Assembly: GCA_015680685.1 (NCBI GenBank)
Contig: MNCI01028413.1
Coordinates: 220,924-284,923, forward strand
Direction: 5' to 3'
Origin: Gnetum montanum
Lineage: Eukaryota > Streptophyta > Gnetopsida > Gnetales > Gnetaceae
DNA: 64,000 nucleotides
Position numbers and translations under genes: made by a program. Positions within the stretch are counted from its first letter, which is position 1. Every line of letters starts with the position of its first letter. The notes beneath the pieces are model-generated. The model saw only the letters and a list, made by a program, of their open reading frames with translations, had not been told where the DNA came from and did no database searches. Shown here in pieces: positions 34,794 through 48,700 of the stretch.

Positions 34794-36712
34794 CAACAAG
34801 AGGTTCTTGTTCTTACTACCTTTGTTGCTACCTAGTGGTGCTCCTAGTTACTACCATCATGGCTACTTGATGCTATTATCGCAACTTGAAACTTGTGACT
34901 ATAATTATGCTAGGTCTTTCTTCTTTGAACTTTTATTTTGTTATTCTATTATTTACTTTGAAATTATTTCATCTTTTTATACAAAATATTTAATTGTAAG
35001 CAATTTCATATTTTCAAATTTAATGTTCTTTTCAGTTTTATTGGTTGCTCACCTTTATCATCAAAACTTATTCCTAGGCTAACCATGCCCATAAGCAAAA
35101 TTTGTATTAGTTTATCTTTATAGCTCTTCCGCATGAAGTATTTTTTCACTAAATTAATGTATTAGTATTTAAAATCTAAATCTAGGACATTATTCTGCTG
35201 TATGTATCCGAGTTCTATGTGGTGCCATACTATATAACAGGTACGGTAAACCCACACCATCAAATTCACGTCCACTGCTATCTTGAAACTCATATAAGCT
35301 ATGGTAGCTTAGTGCCAAAATAGTGTCGGAGAGATCCAGCAGCAACCAATTTGTGACGGTTGCCTTAAAAGGCGCCTGCATTAGGTGCTGCCAATTTAGT
35401 GCGGATCTGCACTCACCCACGTGTATGCAAAGTGAAGAGGCCTCACATGTAGTTTTGTTAGGTAGTTTTGGACGGTTTTGTAGTTGTTGCTATGGCAAAG
35501 AGAAATCGTGATAACCTTGAAAAAACAGAAAATTGGATTGTTTTGTCAAAGGTGGCAGCCCATTAATACCCGTATGGCATTAACAAGTATCGTCCATCGT
35601 CCATCTTAACTTAGCCAACGCGATCTAAAGTTTTAACATCTTCGTTGCACCGTCATCCTAAGAAATTTTAACCAACATTTTAACTTCCTGGAAAAAAAAA
35701 CTGAAATCAGTAAATAATTGTCAAGTTCAGAGGAACTCACTAGGTATTTAAGGGCAAAATTTAATCGAGAAACAATCGCCAAATTTACAAGAAATCGCCC
35801 ACTAGCTAAGATCAAAGTCTATCGGATAGACATTGGCGATTCATGAAAGAACTAACACTAAACACGAGCTTAACAACGAATATTTTTAAGTATGCGTCAC
35901 CGATATCATGTTAAATAACCGGTCAAAAAAGAACCAAAAATAATTGCAACGGGATGCCATTCACTTGCAATTTTATGTAAGGCGATATCCCAGGGGGGCA
36001 TCGGTATTTAGCATACACGCTTCCTAAACGAAGGATGATCCTAGTGCAGTACGAATCTTAAAAATTGGAAGCCAAGCCTCTATAACATAGCCAAGCTTGA
36101 GTCTTCTACAGTTACTTTATCATTTCACTTCAAAACAGCAACTTTTCTTACATAACAATACCATAGAAGTTGGGATTTATTTTATACTATAAAACTTTTA
36201 AAGCTTTTGTCAACTTGATTGCAGTTGTATCCTTCCACTTGTAAAGCATCGATTATGTTCCAAAGAAGTGCTTGCAAGTATAACAGTCATTCGGAGGTAT
36301 CAGTCAGAGTTTCCCTCATATTTATCGGTTTGACTTTCGAAATCTTGATGAAGATTGGTTGGAAATTCAATATCGTTAATTACATTCTCTTAAAGCCAGG
36401 GCACCTTCCCCACAGATGAAATACGGATAGATTCACTCTTACATGAAGCGAAAAGCAAAGAATGACTCCTTTAGCCATGAAGCAAATCTCTATATGCCCT
36501 CCCAGATGGTTACAAATACACGCTTGCTCATCCCTTGTTATGTTGCCATCATGTGTCATACATTTGTTCTACAGTAAATAAAACTATGCGCAAAAAGGAA
36601 ATCTCCAATGACAAGCTTCAGCTGCATATGCTAACCAGAAGGACCACCTCAAAGAAATATCTTAAAATCCCCATCTTCTAAGAGCATTTCATTTTTCTTC
36701 GTGAATAGTTCA

Positions 36713-36768
36713 TTACTTCATCAATCGTAATAGTCCAAGGCCAACAGCAATGACAGAAACAACGGTGC
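36713..36768 (-). CDS. Exon 8: membrane segment and stop
   Basis: 56 bases, completing Gly then TVVSVIAVGLGLLRLMK and TAA (36713-36715). Acceptor ATGCAG. Confidence 0.94.
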
Positions 36769-39700
36769 CTGCATTTGATTAAATTTCATTTACTTGGGTA
36801 TTTCAATAAATGATGGTCAATTCAATTTGGAGCTAAATTAGCGAGCCACAACTCCTAGAACCGAAGAAAACGACCATCTCATCCAAGGGAAATTGCTTCG
36901 CCATGTTAATATAATGAAACTGAAACTGAAACTGAAACTATATAATAAACTATTACTGACCTATGCAGTACTTGATCACCTCAGACTTTCCAACTTCCAT
37001 TTGAGTCTTTAGAGCGTGAATCTCCTATTGAAACACAAAGTAAAATGCAAGATGAAAAATTAGAGTCCTAACCAATCACAACATTCCAATGCAAACAACC
37101 CAGTTACAACATTAAATTGCAGTTTTCACAAATTATTGAATGTACTCAATCTAAATATTATCGTGCGAATTTTAATTTTTTAATTAGTAAAAAAACCTAG
37201 TAATTAAGGTTAAACCTATCAAACCTATTGGTAAAATTGCTGGATGCTGTACTTCAAACCAAAGTAAATTAAATAAACTTGATTATAAAGGTGTTTAGTG
37301 TTTACAAAGTAGAATGCTCTCGTCGAAAAGTACACGATAAACTGGAGGAAGCATTTTTACATAGGGAAAAATTGTGTAAATCATGATGTTGTGTCTTTTG
37401 GGGCACAAGTAAATTGAACTGGGTGAAAGAGGGCAAATTGGTGAATTGTATCACTATTTTGGGCAATGCCCAAACTTTGTCTTTGTTGTTTCTTCATCCC
37501 TCCATTATGATTTAGATGTTAAGAGTTTTTATGTTTTGATGTTATGTATCAAAGAAGGCTAGAAAGCCACAAAAATGTGGAAGAAAATAGCCAGAAAACC
37601 TTAGAAAAGCATAGTTTTATGCTAAAAGACAAAAGCAAGAGGAGAAAAGTTTGTCCCGCATAAAGAAGAGGACTTGCAAATCCTCTCCAGTCTTTAAGGC
37701 TAATGGCCTCTCTTGTATACAAAATGGAGCATTGCATTTGAGCATTGAGCAATGAAGTGAGAATCTCTCTCCTCAACCTTTTCTTTCTTTCATGCTCCAT
37801 ATTTTATTCACATGAGAGGGTGTTTTAGTTTCTTCAAGCTCCATGAAGAGCACCCATCTTTTGCATTCTTGCAGCCATGTTTCTCCCATATCAAGCTCTC
37901 CCATGGTAGGACCTAGTTGATAAATTTCTCACAATTCTCTCATTCTCACAACCCAAATTTTTCAACATTCACATAAAACGCTTATGGTTCTCTCATAAGA
38001 ATTGGTTAACATGAAGAAGCTCATGCATCCAAGGGATGATATATTTCATGTTCTTATGTTTATGTTTTCAGGCATATGTTTTAGTTAAAGCTTTATTTTA
38101 AATATTGTGGTTTCAAATGTTTGTTAATATGAACATGCATGTCTGTTGGCTTCAAAGCCACTCTAAATGCTGCTGCATGTCAATTCTTTTTCCTTCACTA
38201 TGCTAGTTGCATATGTATGATGTTTCTCATAAAGAATATAAGTAGAGATTGAAGGCTTTTTGCATGTTTTTGGGGCTGCGTTTGTAGAGAAGAGCGGCAG
38301 CTAGAAATGGCCAAATTTGCCCTGTATATTTCTTATGTTTATTAAGCTCAATGTCAAGTCCAAGCCATGTTTATGCTTCTAGCCATCTTGCTCCTCATTT
38401 CTGAACACTTCTTATGTTAAACAGAGCCCCAATTATGTTGTAATCTTGTGTCTATGCATGGGCATTTATGCATGTTGAAGCCCTCTTTTGTGTATGTTAA
38501 AGGGCAAGTTTAATTGCATGTTTGCATGTATGTAGGTAGCCTCCTAATGTCTTAAGAACAAACCTCAAATGTTAAGGCATATTTCTGAGCACTCTAAGTG
38601 ACATGCATGTCCATTTTGTTGCCCAAATTTCATGTTGAGCTGCCCATTCATGGAGAATGTCATTTGCCTCCTAAATCTCATCACATGTGGCCCTATATCA
38701 TGCTTATGGACTTAATTCAGCCCATGCTACACTAAATCTAAGCTCTCTAAACTATCTCCAAAACAATCAAGCCATCAGATCATCAAAGCCTTCATTAATT
38801 TCAAGTTCCAGCTTGTTATTTTGTTTTCTGGCAAAATCACAACCAGACCATGACTCATGGTCTACACAAAGTTTAGACCACAACTCGTGATATACACGAT
38901 AAAAATGTATTTGTTTGAGGCCAGCATGACCTCACCACAACTCAGGGTATTACAACACAAGGCCATCACAATTAATCGTCTTAACAAATTTCATGCAGGA
39001 ACAAAGGGTAGCAGATTTCAAGTTTCCAAAGTTACCCTAACCTAACCATGACCCATAGTTAGGCAACCATAGGCTCAGGCTCACCACGACTCATCAAGGA
39101 AGCAGTTGTAGCAGCCACAATGACCCATGGTCAGGACACAATGCCACCACAACCCATGGTGGACAAACCAAGAGCTAGTCACCACTCATGATCACTATTT
39201 TCAGCCTTAGCATAAACCATGACCTGACCACAGCCTGTGGTCAGACACCATGATTGTACCATAAGAGCACCATGACCTGTGGTTTGTCACCATGAGAATA
39301 CCACAAGCAGACCACAACTCATGATCAAGCCAAGTTTCATGATTTTGCTAATTTCAGAATTCATACTCCAAGAGTAGCCTCCATGCATTCCAAAGCCTTC
39401 TACTGAGCCAACTCTGACAAATTTTATTTCTCAACAGAACATAGTCAATGTAAAATCTCTTGTTCTTTCCCTTGACACTTTAAACACTCCTTGCCTTCCC
39501 CATAATCACATTTGATTGAACGCTTAACAGCTGTTCAAAAGATTTAACATTTGATTGAACACTTGACAATTGTTGAAAAGATTTAGCTCCACAGTTTTAG
39601 CAATTAGATAATGATGCAACCACCATACGACCTGCCACCAAAGACCATGGTCAAGGGTGTGAGGTTACAGGGTGTCTTTTTAATTCCTTCTTCCTTTCCT

Positions 39701-42700
39701 CCCCATCCCATGCAGGATTACTTGCTGCTTCACTTTTCTTTAGCTGATTTCTCCTGCTGTTTTTGGCTGCTTTTAAACTTGCCTCTCACGGTCAGCTCCT
39801 CTGCCTCCGCAGCCGCACTGCTTGGCAGCCTCGTCGCTGATGGGCCTTCATCAGACAAACACAACAGGGTAGCAAAAATAGGCGAATAAAAAAGCTTAAC
39901 TAATTTCTAATAATGTAAAGAAAAATCATGAACAATCAAAAAATAAGATAATGAAACTATCATAAATAAAAGATAATTAATGAACCTAGCTGCCAATTAT
40001 TGACCATGGAGGTGCTCCTTATTACAAGGTCAATGATTTGCATCTTAAAGGTTACAAGTTTAGATCAAATGGTTAAGATACATATCGGCTCTGTAAAATT
40101 ATACACGTGATTGAATTTTGGCAATGACAGGATAGCTCACTTGGTAGGCTTGTTGGTTTGTTTGTAAAAAGTTGCAAGTTTCGTGTTAGGTACACGGCTT
40201 GGAGTACATGTAGCCTAGTTTTGATTTTGACAACCACCCTATAGACATGATTGAAATTTAAAGAAATTAAAATCTCCAACGTTTGGAAATTATATGACCA
40301 AAATAATAAAAATTAAAATTAAAAACAATAATGAAATAAAATAAAATAAAATCTAAGCCGACAAGTATACATAGCTCTTTCCATCCCTATCATTTTTCAC
40401 AATTAATGATAATTAGAAGAATATTTGAAAAATATAATTTCATGCCCTAAGAAGCATATACTTTCAAAAAACAATTCAAAAAGTAAAGAAAAACAAATTA
40501 TAGTCCAAGTTTACCTTATCAAGCTTATTCGTTAAATTTGTGGTTTCTTCTTTCTGGTTTGATAATTCATCCCTTGTCCGTCTAAAAACAAAAAATGAAA
40601 GCAACGATGCATCAGGTAGAAACAAAGTTTAAAAATTAGTTGTCTAAATTACTGTATTTGACTTCGATATTTGCAGAGGATACCATAATGCACAATGTAC
40701 ACATATACATTAGTGAGGGTATTGATCAAAGCTTGTCCATTTTTGCCATTCCCTAAAGCTTCTTCAACTTCCAATAGGTAATTAAATCACAGTAGAAATA
40801 TAAAACAGTGCATGCACTGTTATAATTTATCATAAACAATTCAGGTCATCATCAAATTCTAGAAAGAGTTCTCTACAATCAATCAGCAAACATTGGACTA
40901 CCAATGTCTCTCCTATGCATCCAATGACGTTATTAATTAGACATACTGAAGTACATCTATAAGCAACAGTTTTGACCTCTAAAATGAAGCCGTGTGGATT
41001 CCCTTACAGTGGACTGTGAGTATTCCTCTCTGCACTTTTCAAACTGTAAAATTGGTATATGCTTGCATATGAAATTGTTATGTCTAAACAGGCCTCATAA
41101 GTTCACATTTTTATTCACAACAATAAAACGTCATGCTTGAAAAATGTGCCGTTGATATGTCTAATTTTAACTGTCATAACATAGAGTTCGGAAAGCAGTG
41201 CTGCTATTGTGGAGAAATGTCATAGCTGAAATCAGCATCGAGTTTACTCTTGGGTTAGTTGGAACATAAAAAAAACATTAACATGCAACTTTCAATATGA
41301 AAAATTTTCTTACGCTTTTTCTAAGTTCATGTCCAATCGCTGGCTGGCAATAACCTTTTCAATTTCATACCTGGAAGAAAATCACTGGCCATTTTAAGGT
41401 AACTCTTATCTTCACCAAATAAGTTCATGAAGATGTTTTAGCAACTTAACCAAAACAAATAATTTTAGATATAATGAAGATCTCATGTTGTAAAATTGAA
41501 ACATGACAAAAACAGCCAACTTATGCAATAGGGAAAAATGCTAATAAACTGTAAATCTGCAACAAATAAAACAATGGCACTCTAGTATTAATATAGAAAA
41601 CCACACCTCAAAACACTTTTAAGTTTGTCAATATCAGATCGCAATTTCTCATTCTCATGCTGAAGTGTGGAGAAACGATTATCCTGCAAGTTCCATTAAA
41701 AATGAAACATTAGCATCCTGTGATTCAAATAAAAAAATGTCAAAAAACAAATTAAAGAGTCTTTGCAAACAATGAAAGTGAAGTACGTGTAGAAGGAAAC
41801 AAACTGCTACAAAACTAAAAGGTTCATTCAAATGCTTGAAAATTATTCTATACGGTCAGAAATTATCAAATACCAGAGAGCTTTTCACTTCTGCATTGAA
41901 CTTGGATAATTCAGCTTCATGGAGCAACTGAATCTGGAATATGATCCAACAAATACTTGAGTACGTCCATGTAGCATTAAGTAAAGATAACAGAACTTGA
42001 GCATAACAGAGATCATTAAAAACCAAACATGCAATAAATTCTTAGCTGAGAATACCAAATATGGTAAGAATATCATTCAGGGTACATCATGACACCAAGT
42101 TAAGAAATTTATCAATACTGACTTTTTGATTGGGCCCTAAGAAAACTTGATACAAAAGACAAATGCCCCATTTGTCATTGATACCGTGCCTACACATCCA
42201 GAGACTTTAAGAAATAATTTTAAAAAATACAGAATTAGAAGTTTAAAGACTTAGAATTTGAAATTAATACTAAATACCAAAGTTGGAACAATAAAAATCA
42301 TTTTTTTGTTACATTTTTTACAAATATTTAGCCTTTACATTCGCTGCATATGGTTACAAATCCTTGATCATGTTTCCTAGTACTTGAAGGAATTACTAAT
42401 GTACTCCAAACCTAAATTTTCTCAGTAATGAAGATAAAACCAAAGGTTTTATTACATCTATATCAGGACATCAAGTGTTAGAAAACCCATCCCAGCTTGG
42501 CAGTACCAAGCTAGCAGCAGGACTCCCTCTTGTTGCATCCCCCTCTAAGTCCTCTTCATACTACCCTTGCTTGGAAAACTACATGGCCCAGATTTTGCAG
42601 TGGTCACAAATATGTAGGCAACTAGGATTGGATAGTCTTTGTGCAGTGCCTTGCTGAACCTTGTATGAGATTGTGAGAGGTTTGGGGTGAGGTGCTCCTT

Positions 42701-45700
42701 GTAGATGCATCGTCTCCCCTTCCACCGATGATGTCTAGAGGTTTGCTTGTGTACTTGTTTGCTAAGTCCTTGTTCAGAGTTTAGAGGTTCTCCGTGAGGT
42801 GTATTCTCTCTTGTTAAGAAGATGTTGTGTCACTTGCTCCCTTCCAAGGGTTGCTTGTTTAGAGGTGTATTCCCCAAGTCTTCCACCCCAAATCAATTAG
42901 ATCTAAGGGAATTCCTTAGACAACATCGGGGCAACGTTGTTATAGATCAATTGCACAGGAACTCAATTGTAGACATTATCCTTAAAACTAATCAAAAAGC
43001 AAAAAAAAAATACAATAAAATTGAAAAAGAAAAAAAAAAACTCATTACTTGAGAACCCAGAGGACTAGCTAAAATTTAACAAGGTAAATGTCTAAGCCTG
43101 TTCCCACTTCTTTCAACTTGTAGAGGTTCTCTAGTTGTGCTTTATCTCCAACTTGTGGTTAGTAAGGTGGAGACATCATTGAAGGCTTGAAGATGGTTTT
43201 GTGGATCAGTATGGTAGCCCTCCTTGAACTGCAACATATTGTTCATGTCAAATCAATTAATACAACTATTTTCTTAATGCTTCACTGGAATCTGCATAGC
43301 CTCTTTAATCTAGATCATGTACATTGTAGCCAACAATGGCTCATCATTGTAATCAGGTATGGCAAATTCTATTTTTTAATCAGACCTATCATGCTCTTCT
43401 TTTGCTTTTGTTTCTGTTCTTCCTCTCCTGCCTGCTCTTCTTTTGAAGTTTCTCTCCACCCTCATATCACCTGTCTTGGAGATATCAGATAGAAATCATA
43501 GGTGTTACCTCTACCTGTCCCTTTGGTTCCTCTACCTAATTTACTTCTCCACTAGAGGACATTGGTCTAGGAGGTCCTCTTGGTTCATGATACCCCTCAT
43601 CTTTTGTGTGGTGCATTCTGAGTGAGAACTTGATGATAATATTTCTCACCTTGTCTTCAATAAAGTTGAATCTAATGAAGTGGATTTGGCATGATAAGTA
43701 TAGTGAACCACTTCTTCTTGCGTTTCTACAATGATGATTGTAATAGTATTTGTATATTTGTGTGTGTGTTTGGGTGTCCATCCTTTGTTGTGAGGTTGTG
43801 TACGCTTTGCTATTGACATTGGATTGTCATAAAGTGATTGATTGGTACAGTAATAAAATTGTTGGGTTAATTTTTATATATTCTGTTTAAACATTTAAAT
43901 GCTGATGTATAAGAAATATGCTTTAAAATGCATGTTCGAAATATTTTTTTAAAATAAATATATGGAAAAGGAAATATTTTTTTGTTCTATTCCAGCAGGA
44001 AGGGCAAGAAACAAAAGAGAAAGAGAGGAAAATACTCTATGGTAGGCTAAAACATGTATGCTGAAATATAAATGATTTAAAACAAAAATGAAAAAGTATA
44101 CTCATTCCTGACAAACTCGACCTATGAATCAAGTTGCAGGAACCTAACCCATGAATCAGGAATACTATATGCATATACCATGGTTTTGTATTTTATTTTT
44201 ATAAGCATATTAAATGTTATGTCTAAGTTTGATGCATTATTCTTTTTAGTTTCAATAAGTAGAGTATAAGTACCCCCTCCATGGCTAAAACCAAAAGGTC
44301 ACATGATGACCTTTCAAGGTTTGTAAGACAACAGGAAAATTCACATCACCAATGGCCTGAAAAAGAATGTGTCTTTGTGAGAGAAGTCCTAGGATGGAGG
44401 TTCTCCTAGTCTCTCCCCATGGTTCAGGGACCATGGAACACTTTGATGTGCTCTTGAGTGGCACTCAAGTGTTAGAAAATCCATCCCGGCTTGGCGGTAC
44501 CAAGCCAATAGCAGGACTCCCTCCTGTTGCATCCCCCTCTAAGTCCTCTTCATACTACTCTCACTTGGAGAACTACATGGCCCTAATTTTGCGGTGGTCA
44601 CAGATAAGTAAGCAGCCAGGATTGGATAGTTCTGGTGCAATGCCTTGCTGAACCTTGTACCAAATCATGAGGGGTCTAGAGGTGAGGTGCTCCTTGTAGA
44701 TGCATCGTCTACCCTTCCACTGATGATGTCTATAGGCTTGTTTGTGTTCTCTCTTGTTAAGAAGTTGTTGTGTTGCTTGCTCCCTTCCAAGCGTTGCTTG
44801 CTTGTTTAGAAGCATATTCCCTAGGTCTTCCACCCCAAATCAATTAAATCTAAGGGAATTCCTTGGGGTGTGAGATAACGTTGGGGCAATGTTGTTACAG
44901 ATGGTATTAGATCATTTTTGTATCGTGTTGTGACAAGCGTGTTAACCTCCCGTGATGTTATACTTTCAAGGTTTCTTATTTATGGTCCTTCTAGATATAT
45001 ATCCTGGTGATATAGGATCATATCCTTGTGTATTCTTCAAAGAGTTTCCTTATGGTAAGACTCTTAAGCTTTTCATTACAGGGCTGATGCTACGGTATTA
45101 GCAGCCCATGTATGTTCTCACTAGAAGACACATGTGATTGCGTGGTGGTGTTGTCCTCCACTAATTTACTTATGGTTGGACTAGCTATGGTTTTACTTCG
45201 ATATAGCTGAGGAGAGTTCTATTGGCAACTTATAAATTGTTTCTCGAGGAGCTCTCATCTCTAGGCTCTAGTGGTTCATTTGGGATAAATTGGACCTAGT
45301 CTCCACTTCGGTCTCCACCCAGATGACATGTATCAAGATGGCATTGATTGGATTGTGAAGGATGTGGTATCCTTGCACCCCCACTTACCTTTGATACAAT
45401 GAGTGTGGGAATTACAAACTGGTACATGCTAGTTCCCAAGTACCTTAGGATAGAGGGCTTTCGAACATGTGCTCCTTGTAAGCCTTGTTCTAGGTGGATC
45501 AAGACCATCGCCAGCAAACTTCATACACTCATGTTTGTAATTGTATGTTTGTCTAGTTGTGTAGACATGTCTTTCTTTGGCTGCAGTTCGAGTTTTGTGT
45601 GTGTGTCCCTCTTGTAGTGACTATCTTCGTTAACACAAGGCTTTGTGCTCTATGTTGGGTGATAGCTTCGTGTTGGAAATTGTCGATGATGCATTTTGAG

Positions 45701-48700
45701 GCTATGTGTGCCATCCTGGGACCAAATTGTTGTGGTCATTGTTTTGATAACCTCTTGTGCTTCGGGTATGGTTGCCCTTGTTGTGGTCCTTTTGGGTGTT
45801 GCATTTTCTTGTTTGAGTTAGTTGTGTTGCCCTTGGTTTTGTGGCATCACTTCTTTGGTTGATGACATTTCTTCAAGCATTTTGATTTGGAGACCTTCTA
45901 GAGTAGGTCATCCTATTGATGGTTCTTGTTGAGACCTCATCTCTTTTGATGGAAGTCTTCCCTTGTGGATGCATCCTCTCTAATGTTGCTCTTCATAGTG
46001 GAAATTGAATCTTCATTATTGAGACCTATTGTTGGCTAGATCTTGGTCTCCCTCCTTATGTTCCAAGTTGAGATAATGATTTTCTAGTGCCCATGCCTCT
46101 TGTGAATTTGTTGAGATTTTGATACTGGTGGGAACCAGTGTTAGTGGCTGGGAACGTTTTTTGTATGAATCTTTGGAATTTTGAGAGTGTTCCAATTCTC
46201 TCTCTCTTGGTGTGCCTCATGATAAATTCTTTTGTGTGAGTGTATCTAATTGACCCATCAAGTTTTGCGTGATTGATCTCTATGCATGTTACTAAGGTCT
46301 TTGCTCTCTATGGTGTTGTGAGACTGATATTTCTCTGTTGTGTGATCATGCTTGATGGTTGTATATGAGGCTAATGTGTTGAGCATGTTCCTACTAACAC
46401 CTTTGTTCCAAGTTATTGTCTTGACCTTACATGCAACACAAGTACAAAGATGTGGATAGTGATGACCTCAGTTCATTATGTGAGCACTATGTCTATGGGG
46501 GAGATATGTGCTCTTGAGACCTTCATGAATTGGTTACAAGGTCTAGAAATCCTGACATCAGGTTGTGGATTTATCAATACCCTTGCTATGGTGGAGCAAC
46601 TGGTACATCATGATTTGTTTGCCTCTTAGTGCTAAGTAGGCACTAATAAAGGATGGTGGTCTGTTTTAAACCTTATGGATATTGGGTTAGCAAATGGCAT
46701 AGAACAGTATCCTTGGCTGTGCCAAATATTGATGACCTAGGAGTGGCCAATGCCTTGAGGTTCCACTATGGCAGGTGGTGGATTCTCATATGGCATTCTA
46801 CGTTGTTCAATCATTGTGTTCATATCCTAGTTTGTTCTCTTTCGATGACAGTCTTGCAGTGGGTGCAATGCCCTAGTTGTTCGTGTACGTGCACAGATAG
46901 AGATAGGTTTTTCTCAAAATAGCATGATGCAACTTTGGTATTGCTCCTAGTGGCCTAAACCCTTCAGCTTAGGATGGGCTCGGGTAGTTTGTCCTATAGC
47001 CTCCTAGGCATAGGTAGCATTCCCAAATGTCATGTATTACCTTCGAGTAATTAATATTGTAATGTTATGTTGTATTAAGTCTTGACAGATCATGCACACA
47101 GAAGGGCTAGATGTTGTTTCCCTATGTGAATCGGTTGTCCCCTTATTGTAGGCTTGTGCCACACCCTGTGACAAGGCTAGACTTGATGCACAATATCTCC
47201 CTGTGCTTATACTTGAAGCACCTTCTCTCTATGTTTTGAAAGCAACCTCTGTTCCCCTATATGAGATCTTCTAAAAGCTCTATGGCAGATCTTATTTTTG
47301 TAAACAATGTTGTAATAAGGAGGCCAGGGCATATTCTTGCCCATGGTGCTCTTGAATTGATGCTTTGTATTCTAGTGATTTTGGCATGCCTTGATGGTAT
47401 GTCCTTCGGTAAGCGTTCTTGAGATAGGATAAGCTGTAGAACTCTTCCTTTCGGGTTCCAGCAAAAATCCCCTATGTTGGAAGGATGTAAATAATGTTGA
47501 AAGCATGAGAATGAAAAAGAGTTTGATAGATCGTGCCAATGTTGTTGACAAGGTTTGGGATATGCTAAATTAAAAGATAACATCAAGTTTCAAGGATTTC
47601 GAAAACAAAGTCATTGAAGCAGCTGGCAAAGATAAAATAAGGAGTAAGAGGCCTTACCATGATTTTTGAGGAAGGGAAACCCCAGTTCTATAGTGGCCAG
47701 GGCACATTTGAAAAATAAAAACCTCCATGAAACATGCTGGAAAAAAATTAAGAACAACCATAAAAGTGGAGAATGGTGGAACAATCAGCTAAAAATCTAC
47801 AAGCAAGGACAGCAAGATCACACCATTCACGCTGGAAAACCCATCAATTGCAGGATATCCACACTGTGTGCAAAGCTGCTGCTGCAAGTGTTTTTCAAAA
47901 GACCACCATGATTTGATGGCCTGTTGGTGAGAGGGCATTTGAAGCCCTCTCACATTCCAGCTAAGAATCTTCATCTTAACATGGAGGAGTAAGCTCCTCC
48001 ACACCATTTATGTAGGGCATCTAGACAACTCAATGTGATTTGTAACTTTTTGCTATCTTTGGCATTGAGAATGCAAGGGTTTGGCCTACATTGGCGACTC
48101 TATTTGCTTGGACAGAATTCAGGTGATGAGCCAATAAAGCCAATGTTGCCATTTGTGGGGGTGCGCATAATTTGGAACCCAAGATACAATTTCTTGTAGC
48201 TGCTGCTATGGTGTAGATTCAAGGTTATCTGACCCTGCTAACTCCATCACTTCTTTCAAAACTGCTATAGCAGTTTGAATAAAGTCTATGGGAATTTCAG
48301 CTTGCTTTTCACTTTGCATTTGGGTCTTCTGTTGCTGTTTTGGACACCTAGTCTTGGCACCATAGAGCTTCTGGCCAAAGATAACGTGAAAATGTCGGGC
48401 TTTCCCCCACCAACAAGAAATCACAGCTACATTCAGGAGCTGTTGATGGGTGAAAATGCAAGTTCTCCATTGTCTGCAATTAAAACCCTTACAATTCACA
48501 AATAATAGTAACCCCCACAATGCGAGAATCCACCTGAGAATGAAGACATTCCAAAGATCCATATCTAATTTAGGTATAGATACCCATCTACAGTAGAAAC
48601 TGAGGAAGTGTTCCATTGACCATCTAGAACAACTAGCAGACCATGGGCAAAAAAACCAGTCCAAAACTTTAAAATAATCGATGTCTTGCAGCAAATGTGC

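Larger units (their letters stand above)
31783..36712. other. No repeat family or gene recognised; likely older or unique DNA downstream of the host gene
   Basis: AT-rich, with no coding region I can support. Local features are a 38-bp tandem duplication (34155-34229), an 82-bp tandem duplication (34631-34793) and a short GC-rich exon-like patch near 33515-33590. The part next to 36712 should contain the 3' untranslated region of the minus-strand gene. A possible AATAAA on that strand lies at about 36175-36180, but its use is not shown. Confidence 0.5.
37025..40514 (-). other. Intron 6 of the DUF1640-type gene (3.5 kb)
   Basis: No coding region was supported inside. It contains a degenerate palindromic repeat patch (38845-39335), a possible SINE (40110-40215), and LTR-like sequence around 37440-38640 that I cannot classify. 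Three open stretches near 38687, 39611 and 40279 look like chance. Confidence 0.75.

Noticed and set aside
34760-34800. ATTGGCGCCAAATGG as a retroelement primer site
   Set aside because: It lies inside the 82-bp tandem duplication. The other copy reads GGTACCAAATGATGG and no LTR ends before it.
39611-39889. 92-codon open stretch in intron 6
   Set aside because: No family likeness, low-complexity hydrophobic composition, and it lies inside an intron on the opposite strand.
45348-45862. Cys/Phe/Val-rich open stretches
   Set aside because: Composition follows the GT-rich DNA. No domain is visible, and they overlap in two frames.
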